A DNA stretch of 64,000 bases, from NCBI GenBank assembly GCA_024734495.1, contig JALMQS010000913.1:1-64000 (forward strand). Direction: 5' to 3'. This DNA is from Forficula auricularia. Its lineage: Eukaryota > Arthropoda > Insecta > Dermaptera > Forficulidae. The position numbers were made by a program, and so were the translations under genes. This document shows, piece by piece, positions 10,428 to 19,779 of the stretch (its first letter is position 1; the number at the start of each line of letters is the position of its first letter). The notes beneath the pieces are model-generated. The model saw only the letters and a program-made list of their open reading frames with translations, made no database searches and was not told the DNA's origin.

Positions 10428-11912
10428 TTCACGGTAAATTTAATTTAAATATTTATTTTTATTATCATTTGGAACAACATTTTAAACAATTTAAAACATT
10501 CTATTGTAACATTTAACTTAAAATTATTTTTTAATTGTTAAAAACAATGAAAACATACAAAATCCAAAACCTTTACCACTGTGTGACGTCGCCTTTATTT
10601 TTAATTACGGCTTGAATTCTTTTGGGCAACATACTTATTAAGTTTTGACACTCATCTTGAGTGAAAGTATCCCAAATATTTTGAAGTTTGTGTTTTAATT
10701 CGACTACGTTTCTAGCTGGTTGTATTCGTAATAGCTTTTTCATTGTGTGCCAAAGAGTTTCTATTGGTGACAAGTCGGGACTGTTTGACACCCACTCCAA
10801 AAGTGGAACATTATGATCAGAAAGCCATTTTAAAGATTTTCTTGATGTATGGCAGGCCGCCCCGTCTTGTTGGAACACAAAATTATTATTATTTTGCAAT
10901 GCATCTGCCATTGTTGGAAGTAACGATTTTTTTAAAATCTCTAAATATTTATTGGTGTTTACAATTCCATCAATGAAGTGAAGATTTCCAACATCTCTAG
11001 TAGACATTGAACCCCATACCATAACTGAAGCAGGAAATTTTACTTTCTTTTTTAAACAATCTGAATTGAAAGATTCATTATTCTGACGAATAACTCTGCT
11101 TCGATTGTCCCCAGCACAAACTTCAAAACGAAACTCATCACTCCAATGGACACTATTCCATTCATCACTCTTCCAATTAATGTGACTTTTAGCCCATTTA
11201 AGCCGGTTTTTCTTTTGTTTTAATGTCAAGAGTGGCTTTTCTTTCGTCTAAAAAAAATTAGTAAAATTACAAAAAAAAATTTGGAATAAGTTGCAATAAA
11301 ATTACCTTGTAAGTTTTAAAACCTAACTTAAGGGCTTCTCTATGGCACGTGGATCTTGAAACACTTCGCCGCCCCACAGCATCGCTCCAAAGAACAGATA
11401 ATTCACCATAGTTCGAACGCCTGTTTTTTCTAATAATCTTCTTCAATGCCAGTCTATCAGCATCTGATATTTTGGATTTCGACGCATACCGAGGTTTTGT
11501 TGCTATTGTACCCGTTGTTTTATAAACTCGAATACTATTTCTGACAGTAAACTTTGATAAATTAACTAGATCGCCAATTTCCGCGTTTGATTTTCCCTTT
11601 TTAAAGAAATTAATAATAATTGAGCTAATTCTTTCATCAACAACCTTTCCATGAGTCATTTTTACTAATAATAAACAAAATAAACTTTCTTTTGTTGGAA
11701 AAAGGCAAACCCTACTTGATTATTTTACATATTCACAGATTCTTAAAAAAAAAATCGTGAAAAGCAAAGAACTATTTTTTTATATAAAAATATGTTTTTT
11801 TACAATTAAAAAATAGTTTTAAGTTAAATCTTACAATAAAATGTTTTAAGTTGTTTAAAATGTTGTTTCATATCATAATAAAAATAAATATTTAAATTAA
11901 ATTTACCGTGAA
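10428..11912 (-). mobile_element. Tc1 family transposon with intact-looking transposase
   Basis: Terminal inverted repeats of about 115 bases (10428-10542 and 11798-11912, outer end TTCACGGTAAATTTAATTT) surround a minus-strand transposase with one small intron. The right end runs into a run of C (about 11914-11930) and then a truncated family D copy. A clean TA duplication is not obvious. Confidence 0.85.
10573..11659 (-). CDS. Tc1 transposase (DD34E), two exons
   Basis: The enzyme would cut and paste its element at TA sites in the nucleus. Exon 1 (11659-11306, 118 codons) starts MTHGKVVDERI and carries the paired helix-turn-helix DNA-binding region. Exon 2 (11247-10573) gives 224 residues with the catalytic triad at about D155 (VHWSDEFRF), D246 (FQQDGAACHTS) and E281 (SPDLSPIETLW); 34 residues separate the last two. 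A 58-base intron (11305-11248) begins GTAATT after AAG, has a TTTACTAAT branch-like box, and ends in a T run plus AG. Joining the exons keeps the frame and restores the family's KTY...KPLLT block, which spans the junction. The total of 342 residues is normal for Tc1. I see no stop or frameshift. Confidence 0.88.
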
Positions 11913-11931
11913 CTCCCCCCCCCCCCCCCCG

Positions 11932-12102
11932 TACTTACATTGGCTAAAATAGAAAAAGAGGAAGTTGATGTTTACGTACGTAAGAATTTAAATTAATTTT
12001 TATACCAATTGAAATAAAGGAAGGGGGTGTAAATTAGTAGTGTCGCGATGATTACAAATAAATGAAAATGTGAAAGTCGTGTGATGAACACACCAGTTGA
12101 TT
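11932..12102 (+). repeat. Family D, 3' part (copy D3)
   Basis: It matches D2 from TTGGCTAAAATAG through GAAGTTGATGTTTACGTACG to the terminal AAATGTGAAAGT, hairpin GTGTG/CACAC with a changed loop, and CAGTTGATT. The 5' half is absent; the copy abuts the Tc1 right end. Confidence 0.75.
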
Positions 12103-13370
12103 ATAATTTCACTTGGGAATTTTTTTTTGTTAATACATGTTTAGAATTTCTGAAACGTAGAAAAATTATTTTAAAGCATGTTTATTTTCTATCTTTCTGG
12201 ATTCAGAAACCCGCAATATCTAAAGAACTAAAGGAGGTAAAAATTAAGAAAATATTTATATTTCCTTAACAAAGAACTAATAAGATTTTGGACTTAGTAC
12301 TAGCTTTATAATTTCCGGTTCAAAAATTCAGAAAAACAAAAAAATCAAATTATTTAATACAAAGCTATTGAAATAGTTAATAAGATGAAATTTGGCAAAT
12401 ATGTTTGTATTAATAAACTGCACCTACTTTCGAAGTTTCCACTTTCTGACTCAAACTGTCATCACTGAGATTAAAAGTGCCAAATTTCAAAAATTTTCTT
12501 AGATCATATCATGTTTTGAATGCATTTTAAAATCTCTCGATCCAGGTATGTTGCGTGTATTTCATTCGAACTCTATACTCGTTGAGAGTTACTATATGTC
12601 ATTGCTAGTATATGCAGAAGCAAGCCCAATTATTATTAAGCCCAAACTGTTCGTTTTCAAAAATCTTATTAAATCACCAATATTTACAAAGCTCCTTCTT
12701 CTTGAAATATTTATTAAACTAAAAATGAAGGCAATATCTTTGTAGCCAAACAATTCTATTGACCAGAAGATACAATCTTCATTTATATTCTTAATAAAAT
12801 AAACAACTCTGCTATTCATAAAGAGAAATCAATGAGGATGGCCTCTGCTTGATACAAATAAACTTAATACACGAATAATATATGAATAATATGTATATCA
12901 CTGGTTGGTGACTTTTCAATCCAGGTATGCTGTCTAAAAAAGTAGCCTTCATTTTTTTGTAATTTCATTTTAATCTTCGCTTTTTTTTTGCAAATTTTAT
13001 CGAATACGGTATCATTTTCGTTTTTTTTTGTTTTTTTTTTTAATTTAAAATTAGATTTTTTAAAAATATATTTTTCGCCCCAAACGAGTACTGATTTGTG
13101 TGAGGAGGGTAGGAATCAGAAATTAAATCTTATGACTTAAACTGCACAGTCCCTGGCCATCTTCCACAAAAATGAGCCTGTCTTATAAGAAAATCATACA
13201 TTTCTCCTAAATCTATTGCTATAAGCAAGCTATGACTTGTCTATAGAACTCTTAGTTATTTCCGATCTTATATATTGAGAGTTGCTTGAAATGGATTAGT
13301 CCAAAGATTCTCGAATCATCTTTATCTATTCCTTTTTTGAGTTATTATATACTATTTTAATAGTTCGTTA
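12103..13370. other. AT-rich spacer with one PLE scrap
   Basis: Apart from 12804-12870 I recognise nothing. The frames at 12548-12745 and 12592-12819 overlap on opposite strands and show no domain. Confidence 0.5.
12804..12870 (-). repeat. PLE terminal-repeat scrap (P1-like)
   Basis: Minus-strand GTTTATTTGTATCAAGCAGA, then CTCATTGATTTCTCTTTATG, resembles the P1 terminal repeat near 52270-52320. A matching plus-strand scrap lies at 14596-14655, so the pair has the tail-out geometry of the 43-52 kb array and may mark an old decayed palindrome. Confidence 0.5.
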
Positions 13371-13727
13371 GCGGGAACAATTTTTATTCTACTAAAACTT
13401 GTCTGGACTTGTCTTTGACATGTTTGAACTGGAAGATACACTAGACAGGGACTTCAAACCTTCTATTCGCACCCTTTTCTGAAAAATTATTCATTTTAAT
13501 TGTCCTTTCAAACAATGCAAAAATTTCATTTCGTTTCGAGAAACAATATACTTTTCAAAACAAAAAATGTTTTTGTAGAATTATTTGAAACAACGGATTA
13601 TAATTTGAAAATTTAAAGATCCTTCGGAAATTTATAATTCGACCTTATATATTTATGAAAATACTCTAAATATTTGTAATTTTAGGGATGCGCCGCATCC
13701 ACAGCATCGACGGACCTCACGCCACTG
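13371..13727 (-). repeat. Family F repeat (copy F1)
   Basis: Reverse complement of 61092-61435. The minus strand begins CAGTGGCGTGAGG and continues GATGCTGTGGATGCG, with long AT-rich similarity afterwards. A third copy enters at 63908. No coding sequence; the CAGTGG terminus suggests a DNA-transposon derivative. Confidence 0.65.
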
Positions 13728-13755
13728 ATGTATATTTATAATACATTTGTTCGAG

Positions 13756-13791
13756 AAAACATAGTTTCGAAGGTTTGATCTTCATCCTCAG
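13756..13791 (-). ncRNA. Hammerhead-like motif, diverged
   Basis: Minus strand: CTGAGGA, GAAG...CTTC stem, GAAA, CTATGTT. It lies between the two PLE scraps at 12804 and 14596. Confidence 0.45.
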
Positions 13792-13908
13792 ATTTGTTTT
13801 CTCATGGGCTTTAATTGCCCGATTGGGTGTAGGTAAATTCGTTTTGTTGTAATAGTAAGCTGGTTACTTAACAAACGAGTGTTAACAGATAGATTATTTC
13901 TAAAAAAA

Positions 13909-14530
13909 AGACTTTATTAAACTAAGATAGGAGGCGGCCGTATGCGCATTCGTTGAGTTGGCGCGTCTCTGGTCACGTGTGCGGAATTTAATCAAGATCG
14001 CGTCATTTGTCGTCAAGCTACAACAGCATAAGCATGTCAGCTCCGCCATCAGATTGCACCCAAGAGGAGCAACGAGGAGTGGTCAGAGAGTGTGAAAGAT
14101 GCTGAAATTCACCGGAGACTTTTGTCACAATACGGGGAAAGTGCTTTATCTCGTAAAAGCGTTTTTTTATAGATCCAAATGTTTAAAAGTGGCCCAACGA
14201 GCGTAACACAAAAAGAGGGAGGTGGGCGACCGTCAACTTTGATACACTTTGAGAACCTGGAACACCCTCCCTACAGCCCAGATCTCGCTCCCTCAGACTT
14301 TCATCTCTTTGGACCGCTCAAGGAAGCTTTGAGAGGTCGTCGATTTTTCCTCAGACATGGACTTGAGGGATGCGGTGCAAAAGTGGCTTCATGACCAACC
14401 GAAATCCTTCTACCAGGAAGGCATCCGGAAGCTTGTGGCTCGCTGGACCAAGTGCATTGCTAACGGTGGAGACTATATCGAAAAATAATGTATCTGTTCT
14501 ACACCTACTTATCTTAGTTTAATAAAGTTG
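13909..14530 (+). mobile_element. Second mariner element, internally deleted
   Basis: The terminal inverted repeats ACTTTATTAAACTAAGATA (left) and TATCTTAGTTTAATAAAGT (right) are perfect over 19 bases. They enclose transposase remnants and an element of only ~620 bp. Confidence 0.8.
14038..14487 (+). pseudogene. Mariner transposase remnant
   Basis: This is the dead relic of a mariner-group transposase. An N-terminal stretch (MSAPPSDCTQEEQRGVVREC, then DAEIHRRLLSQYGESALSRK) ends in a stop near 14170. The sequence then reads SGPTSVTQKEGGGRPST and jumps directly to PPYSPDLAPSDFHLFGPLKE (about 14265-14325), which carries the last catalytic aspartate. A frameshift follows before the C-terminal LVARWTKCIANGGDYIEK (about 14433-14487), the usual end of this group. 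The middle of the enzyme is deleted, so no activity is possible. Its sequence is clearly different from the 7050-7910 mariner. Confidence 0.85.
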
Positions 14531-14595
14531 TAGAACGAAAAGTGTAAGTAATTTTTGACTTATCCTCGTAAATATATGTATGTACTCGTACATAT

Positions 14596-14655
14596 AGGTT
14601 TATTTGCATCAAGCAGAGGACATCCTTATTGATTTCTCTTTGTGAACTCTACTAT
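14596..14655 (+). repeat. PLE terminal-repeat scrap (P1-like)
   Basis: GTTTATTTGCATCAAGCAGA, then TTTCTCTTTGTGAACTC, matches the end of the P1 terminal repeat. See 12804-12870 for its opposite-strand partner. Confidence 0.55.
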
Positions 14656-15182
14656 TCCGGTAAAAATCCGAGATTAAGTTAATTCTTAATTACAATTAGT
14701 GTGAATCATTTTAATTGAATTGAAATCAATCGGCGTATCTAAAACTACAGAGCGATGCTTTGTATTTATCAGCATTATCAGACACAAGCCCAGTTGAAAG
14801 CACAGAGATACACGTATTAAATTAACATCGGCGTGTCTGGCCAAAAGTAAACAGAGCCAAAACAAAGGGAAAACATTCGTGGTCTGACTCCCAAAAGACA
14901 AAAGAAATTCTAGATTGCTTTCTAAACAAAAAATGATAAATCTTTTAAACACAATATGAAAGTAAATATACCTATAGAATTCTTTATAAAAATAAATAAA
15001 TAAATAAAATAAACAATCAGTGCTAACGTTTATTAAAGCATAAAACGTTTAACAGGAAATTTACCCTTTATTTAATAAAATGAAATTTGAGGAAAAAGTG
15101 AAACTTTTTCAAGACTAGGCAGGATGTTTGCAGTTTAGATGAATAAGAAAAAAAAACACCTGTTCGATTGTTTATAATTTTT
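14656..15182. other. Spacer without recognised features
   Basis: The minus-strand frame at 14686-14952 has hydrophobic stretches but no recognisable domain, and nothing in the window matches it. I do not call it. Confidence 0.5.
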
Positions 15183-15750
15183 ACTTTACCATACAGGGTA
15201 TGGTCAAATATTGTAATCGTGCATGAAAAAAGTGGTTTTTTCCTTCTTTTTTTTTGAAATATCTCAAAAACGGATAAAACTATTTTGATTAAAAAAATTG
15301 AGCGAAACCATAGCATTTCGCTCTACAAAAAAGCTCTAATAAGTAAACATCGAACAAATTATATTTTTTGAGATAATAATTGTTTTGTCAAAATGTCTGT
15401 TAGTCTGGTTATCTGGTTGTCTGTTAGTCTGTCTGTTAGTTAGTTTGCGAGTTACCAAATTTTGTGGACGAGCTAGCTCAAAAACTAGTGTGAATATCGA
15501 AACCAAATTTCACAAGTAGTTGCAAAAACTAACTGCCCAAAATGGGGAGAAGGGGTGTAGGGTCAAAAAATGACAATCTAGGCCCTTGTACCAAACACAA
15601 TAAAATTTTGTATACATAATTGATGGGCCTCCAGGAGTCTAAATGCTTACATGATTATAAATAATTTTATTAAATATTAAATATAAGTGAGCGGCCAGGT
15701 TGTATGGTAAAGTCAAGTGGATGGCCACATCAGAACACGTCAGCTTATTT
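15183..15750 (+). repeat. Family B Helentron-like element (copy B1)
   Basis: The 5' end is ACTTTACCATAC (15183-15194) after TTTTT. The inverse GTATGGTAAAGT lies at 15702-15713, then a GTGG-ATGG-CCAC hairpin and the end CAGCTTATTT. The interior contains one unit of the ~115-base minisatellite (AAATTTTGTATACATAAT...) shared with Helitron family I. No coding sequence. Confidence 0.8.
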
Positions 15751-15785
15751 AGTATAGAAACGGATTAAATCCCCAAAAAGTATTC

Positions 15786-16078
15786 AAATAAACTGAAACG
15801 GATCGTTGCTAAACTTTATCCAAAGTCATTTGAAATATTAATATGTTTATTCCTTTATTATTAATCAGATATCACTTGCTATTTGCAGTCCATGTTGACT
15901 TAAATTCAAAAATAGTGATCGATTCCTTGAGTTGTTTACCATAAAAGAATTTAGTGTTTTTGATTTTAAGTCGATTCTTCCACGTTTTCAGTAGAGGTTG
16001 CCTTTAATAATCAAAACATCAAAAATGGAATGCAATAAAGTTATTCCTCAAGCAATAGATGAGAATGATATTTTTAAT
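15786..16078 (-). repeat. Family A, 3' end (copy A5)
   Basis: It reads AAATAAACTG, a degraded hairpin, then ACTTTATCCAA (15813-15823), followed by inverted ~118-base unit sequence. It corresponds to the 3' end of family A in reverse. Confidence 0.75.
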
Positions 16079-16319
16079 CGGATGATCTGGAGCTAGAAAG
16101 TCCGAAATCTAATCAATTCTCGGCATTAGACCCTTTTCAAAGTGAGGCAGGGTGCAAAAATCATATTTTTCCAAGGTAATCTGACGAAATTTTAATATTT
16201 ATTATTTATAGAAATTACTCTTTTAAAATTAAGTATAATGACTTGCAAAATTAATATTTATTTTTCTTATTTATGCACTATAATACTCTGAGGTATATGG
16301 GTCAAACCATTAACTAGGA

Positions 16320-17016
16320 CAGAGGTAGGGGAACTTTTTTAGCCATTACCCCAAAATATTTTTGCGTAGGTCGCTGTTACCCCTACATTCTGAAAAAGCA
16401 AAAAAAAAATTACATGAAAACTATCTGTAAGTAAATAAAAATTGTAAACATTAGCATAATTCAAATGCTTTTACGTTTTTAGAAAAATGATATTGTTTCA
16501 TTTTTGATAAAATGCCTTCAAAAAATTAGGACTTTTTGACGTGAGCGCAATTTGAATACAGTCCTCGGCATTCAGCCGATTTCTGTTTTTCGTTTTTACG
16601 TTAAATAAAAGTCGAAAATATATATAATATATTTATTAATTTTACGATTTTGAATTCTTGGAAAAGCTATCTGCTCTTTATCAGTTCACGTCAGCTGGAA
16701 AAGATCATTGCATGTTTTAAATTTTTATTTTAAACTTTTTATAATAAATTTTTAAAGGATGGAATTGAGGTTTATATAGTACTCCCCCAAGTCACAAAAA
16801 CACGCAAAGTTGATCTCCAGCAGACGTTGCTTAAAATAAAGTATTAAATAAGAGTTAGCTTTTATTTCAACTTTTTCCCATAACTGGCCCCTTAGCTAAT
16901 TCATTAAAATACTATAATTGTTTATAAAATAGAAAATTTTAAAAATGTCCTTATTACCCCCGATAGTTTCAATGTTACCCCATTTGGGGTAACTTACCCC
17001 GGTTCCCCGACCGCTG
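16320..17016. mobile_element. 697-bp hAT-type MITE
   Basis: The ends CAGAGGTAGGGGAAC and GGTTCCCCGACCGCTG are imperfect inverted repeats. They are flanked by AACTAGGA (16312-16319) and GACTAGGA (17017-17024), an 8-base duplication with one mismatch, as expected for hAT. GGGGTAA runs lie inside both ends. There is no transposase. Confidence 0.8.
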
Positions 17017-17110
17017 GACTAGGATGTAGTTGTCGGTTGCCACAGGGTACTTCTCCCATAAGAAATGAAAGAAATTTTTCTGTTTTTGGTTCTTATATAT
17101 TTATTTTCAG

Positions 17111-17145
17111 GAGCCGTTTCGACAAGTATGCCTTGTCATCATCAG
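17111..17145 (-). ncRNA. Hammerhead-like motif, separate family
   Basis: Minus strand: CTGATGA, stem GACAAG(GCATA)CTTGTC, GAAA, CGGCTCC. The first box, stem II and GAAA are perfect, but the GTC cleavage position after stem III is not evident. The flanks (17025-17110 and 17146-17383) hold nothing else that I recognise. Confidence 0.5.
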
Positions 17146-17383
17146 TCTATAATGTAAATACAAAACAAGGAACATGAATATAAATTTGTCATGAAGAGAA
17201 ACCATGCAAGGTCTATTAATTGAACATTAACAGTAAAAATATAAAGTCATAACTTATTATATGATTATTAAACATAAGTAAAATTAAAATTAATTTATAC
17301 CTATTTCCGTTTTTACATCAGTGTACAATCTTTACTGTATAATTCAGGCTAGTCAATGGTTTGACTCATATACCTCAGCGTAT

Positions 17384-18200
17384 TGTCACGAGGTGAGCTG
17401 GACAATTCATGGGAGATTTGAAATTGGAATATCATTTCATCTTACATATGGCAGGCATATGTTTGTTTCAGGAAATCAATGCTTTTGTTACGCAAAGCGA
17501 GGGGGGTCTTTAAGAGTCTTTAGATGGTCAAGGGGGGACAGGGATGAAAGACAGTTTGATCTCTAAATGAACGACCATCAACCAATAAATTAGGGCAGTT
17601 TAAGGGGACGGACATGATTTCGAATTTCAAATTACCAGATGTGGACCAAGGACGAGCGTGAGAAATTCATTTAAGAAATAGACCAATTTCAAAATGTCAT
17701 ATGCCTTAGATTTTAAAGAGATATATTGTTTTTGTTTTGGAAAGGGGAGTAGAATAGTTTTTCAACCATTATAATTACATATGCAGATAAACTGCCTTTA
17801 TTTTAACACATGTTAACACACATACATAAACGATGTCTAGTATAAAAGGCATTAGACGGAGCTGGAGGTCACTCTCGCCCGGAACTCGAATATAACATCA
17901 CATTATCTCAATTCGATGTATCAATCAATGTAAACTTACTAATTTTGATCACTATTTGTTAAACTCAACTGTACTCGACAATATTAACTTCTGTTGCAAT
18001 AAACTCTCATATTTATAAAGTAATCTATACTTTTATTGAAGTTTATTATCCTGGAACCCGAACCTTTTCTATCAGCAGACCACAGCGCCTACGGTAGTGC
18101 CACCACTAACTTCGAGCTTCGCTGACGTCTACAAAATATAATACTTGGGAAAAGCTCTGTTTTGGCTAGCTTGTAGTCAAAAGCCAACGAGCCCTCAACA
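17384..18200 (+). repeat. 5' LTR
   Basis: TG...CA bounded. It contains a TATAAAA box at 17841-17847 and a polyadenylation signal AATAAA at 17998-18003. Differences from the 3' LTR include GAGCTGG versus GAGCCGG near the start and small indels near the end (about 18105-18145). Confidence 0.93.
17841..17847 (+). promoter_or_regulatory. LTR TATA box
   Basis: TATAAAAGG within the 5' LTR, about 155 bases upstream of the AATAAA. The same box is at 25117-25123 in the 3' LTR. Confidence 0.65.
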
Positions 18201-18205
18201 TTTAT

Positions 18206-18222
18206 TGGTGGCAGCAGTGGAA
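18206..18222 (+). other. Putative primer-binding site
   Basis: TGGTGGCAGCAGTGG starts six bases after the LTR. The TGG fits the CCA end of a tRNA primer; I cannot name the tRNA with confidence. Confidence 0.6.
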
Positions 18223-18370
18223 TTCAGGAACCAGGAGTCGTCAACACGAGTTCTGCTTTAGGAGGGAAGGACGCAACCAGGTTCAATTCGTTTTCGCGGA
18301 AACCGGCGCCTTTCTTCGCAGACAGAGGACAGTAGAGCAAGACAAACAGTGAGTACAAAAATATTCTACA

Positions 18371-19510
18371 ATGGGAAACGAAGAAGATTTCATTAACACC
18401 GTAAGGGGTGGTCAAAACGAGGAAACACAAGAGGATATCCTAGAGACCAGAAATGTAGCAACAAACACACTAAATGAAACAGAACAATCCGGAGGTCAGA
18501 CTAATTTAGATGAATATTTAACGATTAAAGAAGCACGCAATATTATAGTTAATTTCGGGGGAGGTTCACAAGGGGAGCTTAGGGAATTCCTAAGCACATG
18601 CGAGTATGCTTTTGCCAACATAGCGCCATACCGGAGAGAGTCACTATTAGATGCGGTATTAAAAATTAAACTAAGGGGGAAGGCACTGCAAGCAGTTCAA
18701 TTTAAACATTTTCGGACTTTCGAAGAATTAAAAATTTATTTAAAAAAATTATATGCGGAAAAGAAATCAACTTTCTCAATTCAAGCGGAATTTTTGCAGT
18801 GCAGGCAGGGCGCAACAGAATCAGCGCAAAGTTTTGGAAATAGATTGGAAGAGTTACAGATGACATTAATCGAGTCGACCCTGAGGGATGTAATGGAGGA
18901 GAGTAGCAGAGCTACCCTTCAAGAATATATTAGAAAACAGGCCTTGGAGATTTATAGGGAAGGGTTGAGAGAAGAGTTAAGAGTGATAATAAAATCTAGA
19001 AACATATCCAACTTAGAAGTAATGATTAGAGAAGCGATGGAGGAAGAACGGGTTAGGATAAATAATAGTGAACGATCAAACGAGAGCCGAGGGAACAGAT
19101 ATGATAACAGAGATTTTAATAACCAAGGGGCAAGACCTAGAACAAATCAATTTAGGAAGTGTGGGAAGTGTGGTGGAACAAACCACGAGGAAAGTACATG
19201 TAGGTATTGGAAACCAAACAGAGGGTGGAATACAGGGATCGCACAGAGGCAGAGACCGATAGTTTGCAATTTTTGCAATTACCAGGGGCACCTAGCTAGA
19301 GATTGTAGGAAAAGAATAAATAGTCAGAGTAGAAGTAATTATCAGTCAGCGGAAGGAAAATATAGGGAATCCAGAGAGATGAGGAGCTTAGAGAGAAACC
19401 AACGAACAAATGGGAATTACCTAGCGGAGGAAAATAATGAGAGAAGAGTAGGAAGAGCAAACGGTTCAGAAAATAGTGGAGAAAAGGATTTAAACGATCA
19501 AGCGTTGTAG
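18371..19510 (+). CDS. gag: Gag polyprotein with two zinc knuckles
   Basis: This is the structural protein of the element, which would assemble particles and bind genomic RNA. The frame has 379 codons from the first ATG after the primer site (MGNEED) and is uninterrupted. The middle is helical and charged, as in Ty3-type capsid proteins. Two CCHC zinc knuckles (C-x2-C-x4-H-x4-C) lie at about residues 263-276 and 298-311. The C-terminus is basic, polar and probably disordered. A canonical slippery heptamer lies 16 bases before the stop, so pro-pol would be made by -1 frameshifting. Gypsy-like errantiviral Gags usually lack CCHC knuckles, so two here is a distinguishing trait. Confidence 0.9.
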   Translation: MGNEEDFINTVRGGQNEETQEDILETRNVATNTLNETEQSGGQTNLDEYLTIKEARNIIVNFGGGSQGELREFLSTCEYAFANIAPYRRESLLDAVLKIKLRGKALQAVQFKHFRTFEELKIYLKKLYAEKKSTFSIQAEFLQCRQGATESAQSFGNRLEELQMTLIESTLRDVMEESSRATLQEYIRKQALEIYREGLREELRVIIKSRNISNLEVMIREAMEEERVRINNSERSNESRGNRYDNRDFNNQGARPRTNQFRKCGKCGGTNHEESTCRYWKPNRGWNTGIAQRQRPIVCNFCNYQGHLARDCRKRINSQSRSNYQSAEGKYRESREMRSLERNQRTNGNYLAEENNERRVGRANGSENSGEKDLNDQAL

Positions 19511-19779
19511 GATTAGAGCCATCCGACAATGCTAGAATAGGAAGGCTCAGATCAAACTCAGAGGACATTAAACAAGTAATAGAATTAGAGATTTTGGAAA
19601 CAAAAGGGAAGGTGAAGTGTTTACTGGACACGGGCGCAGAAATATGTGTATTAAAACAAAAATGTTTGAAACCAAATACAAAGATAAATCAAAGAAAAAT
19701 AAATTTAAAAGGGCTAGGAGGAGAGATAATTACTTTAGCGGAATTCGACGCTAACATTGATTTAAAGAAAAAAAATTAA
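19477..19779 (+). CDS. Aspartic protease, N-terminal part
   Basis: The frame is -1 relative to gag and contains the catalytic triplet in LLDTGAEICVL (about 19620-19652). The protease would process the Gag-Pol polyprotein. The frame closes at 19779 just after an A8 run (about 19769-19776). The second half of the protease, with its hydrophobic GLDLL segment, continues in another frame from about 19770 and is fused to pol. The two halves of a single domain cannot be in different proteins, so I read this as a one-base length change in the A run (mutation or sequence error), not as a programmed shift. Confidence 0.75.
   Translation, partial: WRKGFKRSSVVGLEPSDNARIGRLRSNSEDIKQVIELEILETKGKVKCLLDTGAEICVLKQKCLKPNTKINQRKINLKGLGGEIITLAEFDANIDLKKKN
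19489..19495 (+). promoter_or_regulatory. -1 ribosomal frameshift site T TTA AAC
   Basis: In the gag frame the codons read GAT TTA AAC, so the heptamer T-TTA-AAC is correctly phased. The -1 frame is open from about 19477 and leads into the protease. This is a well-known retroviral and coronaviral slippery sequence. I have not folded the downstream RNA. Confidence 0.75.
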
